From NCBI GenBank assembly GCA_003520145.1, contig DOVJ01000100.1, positions 1 through 14,426 on the forward strand: a DNA stretch of 14,426 bases, in the 5' to 3' direction. The DNA is from Eubacterium sp. Lineage in GTDB: Bacteria > Bacillota > Clostridia > Lachnospirales > Lachnospiraceae. Of the stretch, positions 13,957-14,426 are shown in pieces. A model generated the notes under the pieces. It searched no databases. It was not told where the DNA came from and was given only the letters and a program-made list of their open reading frames with translations. The translations under genes and the position numbers were made by a program. Positions within the stretch are counted from its first letter, which is position 1; each line of letters begins with the position of its first letter.

Positions 13957-14415
13957 ATGTCAGTAAAAGCCAAGATAATTCTTGTTGCTATAATATGTGG
14001 TTTGGGGTTGGGGTACCTGTTGTTTATAAACAACAAAAAAGAGCCGGCTCTCATGGAAATCGATGGCGTATTATATGAGGAGACACTAAAAAAAGGCTAT
14101 GAGATTACAGGTGACTACAAGCTTCATGATGTAAAGAAGGACGGAAAGAAGATATGTGATCTGACATTCCTGAAGGAATATGATATGTATGATTCATATC
14201 AGCTTCTAGCAAGTTCTTATGTAGGACGTACCAAGATAGAAGAGAATTCTGATTCTTATGCCAGATATATAGTCTGGTCTGAAGAAGATGGCGATAAGAA
14301 AGCATACTTTATGTATGTCCAATTGAATGATTGTAATCTGAGTTACCTCTTTAGCGGTGCATCATCAGAAAGTGGTGTAAGAAACGCTTATAAGGGTGTA
14401 AGATATAAGAAGTAA
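13957..14415 (+). CDS. Membrane-anchored protein of unknown function
   Basis: No family is recognised. The 152-residue protein has one N-terminal hydrophobic helix (about residues 6-24, IILVAIICGLGLGYLLFI) flanked by Lys residues, with no lipobox and no clear cleavage site. It is probably a signal anchor with the remaining 125 residues outside the cell. The soluble part is rich in Tyr, Asp and Lys and contains two Cys (in KICDLTF and NDCNLSYLF) that might form a disulfide. GGAGG at 13946-13950 is 6 bases before the ATG. It is 12 bases after the Nudix gene and likely the last gene of that operon within the window. An 18-bp perfect palindrome covers the end of the membrane segment. Confidence 0.7.
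   Translation: MSVKAKIILVAIICGLGLGYLLFINNKKEPALMEIDGVLYEETLKKGYEITGDYKLHDVKKDGKKICDLTFLKEYDMYDSYQLLASSYVGRTKIEENSDSYARYIVWSEEDGDKKAYFMYVQLNDCNLSYLFSGASSESGVRNAYKGVRYKK
14018..14035 (+). repeat. Perfect 18-bp palindrome within the last gene
   Basis: TGTTGTTTATAAACAACA reads the same on both strands with no central gap. It lies 62 bases into the coding region and encodes the LLFINNK stretch at the membrane boundary. Two shorter palindromes flank it: GGTACC at 14012-14017 and GAGCCGGCTC at 14041-14050. Without a loop it suits a protein-binding site better than an RNA hairpin, though a short-loop stem is possible. Confidence 0.7.
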
Positions 14416-14426
14416 GTGTAAAAAAA

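Overview
The window is a chromosomal housekeeping segment from a low-GC, Gram-positive Clostridia-type bacterium, most likely of the Lachnospiraceae; the family is an inference from gene content and codon use. Support comes from RqcH, RemA and RNase Y homologues, sigma-A-type promoters (TTGACA-17-TATAAT), strong AGGAGG ribosome binding sites, and the order yicC-remA-gmk-rpoZ-rimO-pgsA-cinA-recA-recX-rny. That order combines two neighbourhoods also known from Bacillus subtilis: yloA/yloC/remA/gmk/rpoZ and pgsA/cinA/recA/rny. There is no rRNA, tRNA, CRISPR array, transposase, phage gene or recognisable riboswitch, and no gene-free stretch longer than 300 bases.

Layout. (1) 42-1812, minus strand: rqcH with its own promoter and terminator. 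(2) 1974-7745, plus strand: a tightly packed nine-gene run starting from a near-consensus promoter at 1890-1918. It encodes a DUF6273 lipoprotein, YicC nuclease, RemA regulator, guanylate kinase, RNA polymerase omega, RimO, PgsA, a stand-alone CinA C-terminal domain (PncC) and a small two-helix YcxB-like membrane protein with a TTG start. Gaps are 12 bases or less and several genes overlap. (3) 7767-9535: recA-recX, with a promoter and a probable LexA box; recX carries a perfect 13-bp inverted repeat near its 5' end. (4) 9554-11234: rny with its own promoter and a strong intrinsic terminator. (5) 11259-14415: a perfect-consensus promoter, with an inverted repeat over its -10 box, drives a class Ic aspartate-type aminotransferase, proC, a Nudix ADP-ribose pyrophosphatase and an unknown membrane-anchored protein.

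How the genes fit together. Several products act on RNA and translation: RqcH (tailing of stalled nascent chains), YicC and RNase Y (endoribonucleases), RimO (ribosomal protein S12 modification) and omega (RNA polymerase). Others serve nucleotide and cofactor metabolism (Gmk, PncC, Nudix), phospholipid synthesis (PgsA), recombination and SOS repair (RecA, RecX) and proline/amino-acid metabolism (aminotransferase, ProC). No clearly new system is visible. The points most worth a second look are the recX hairpin, the dyad over the aminotransferase promoter, the 18-bp palindrome in the last gene, and the three poorly characterised envelope proteins (1974, 7230, 13957) placed in or at the edges of core operons.
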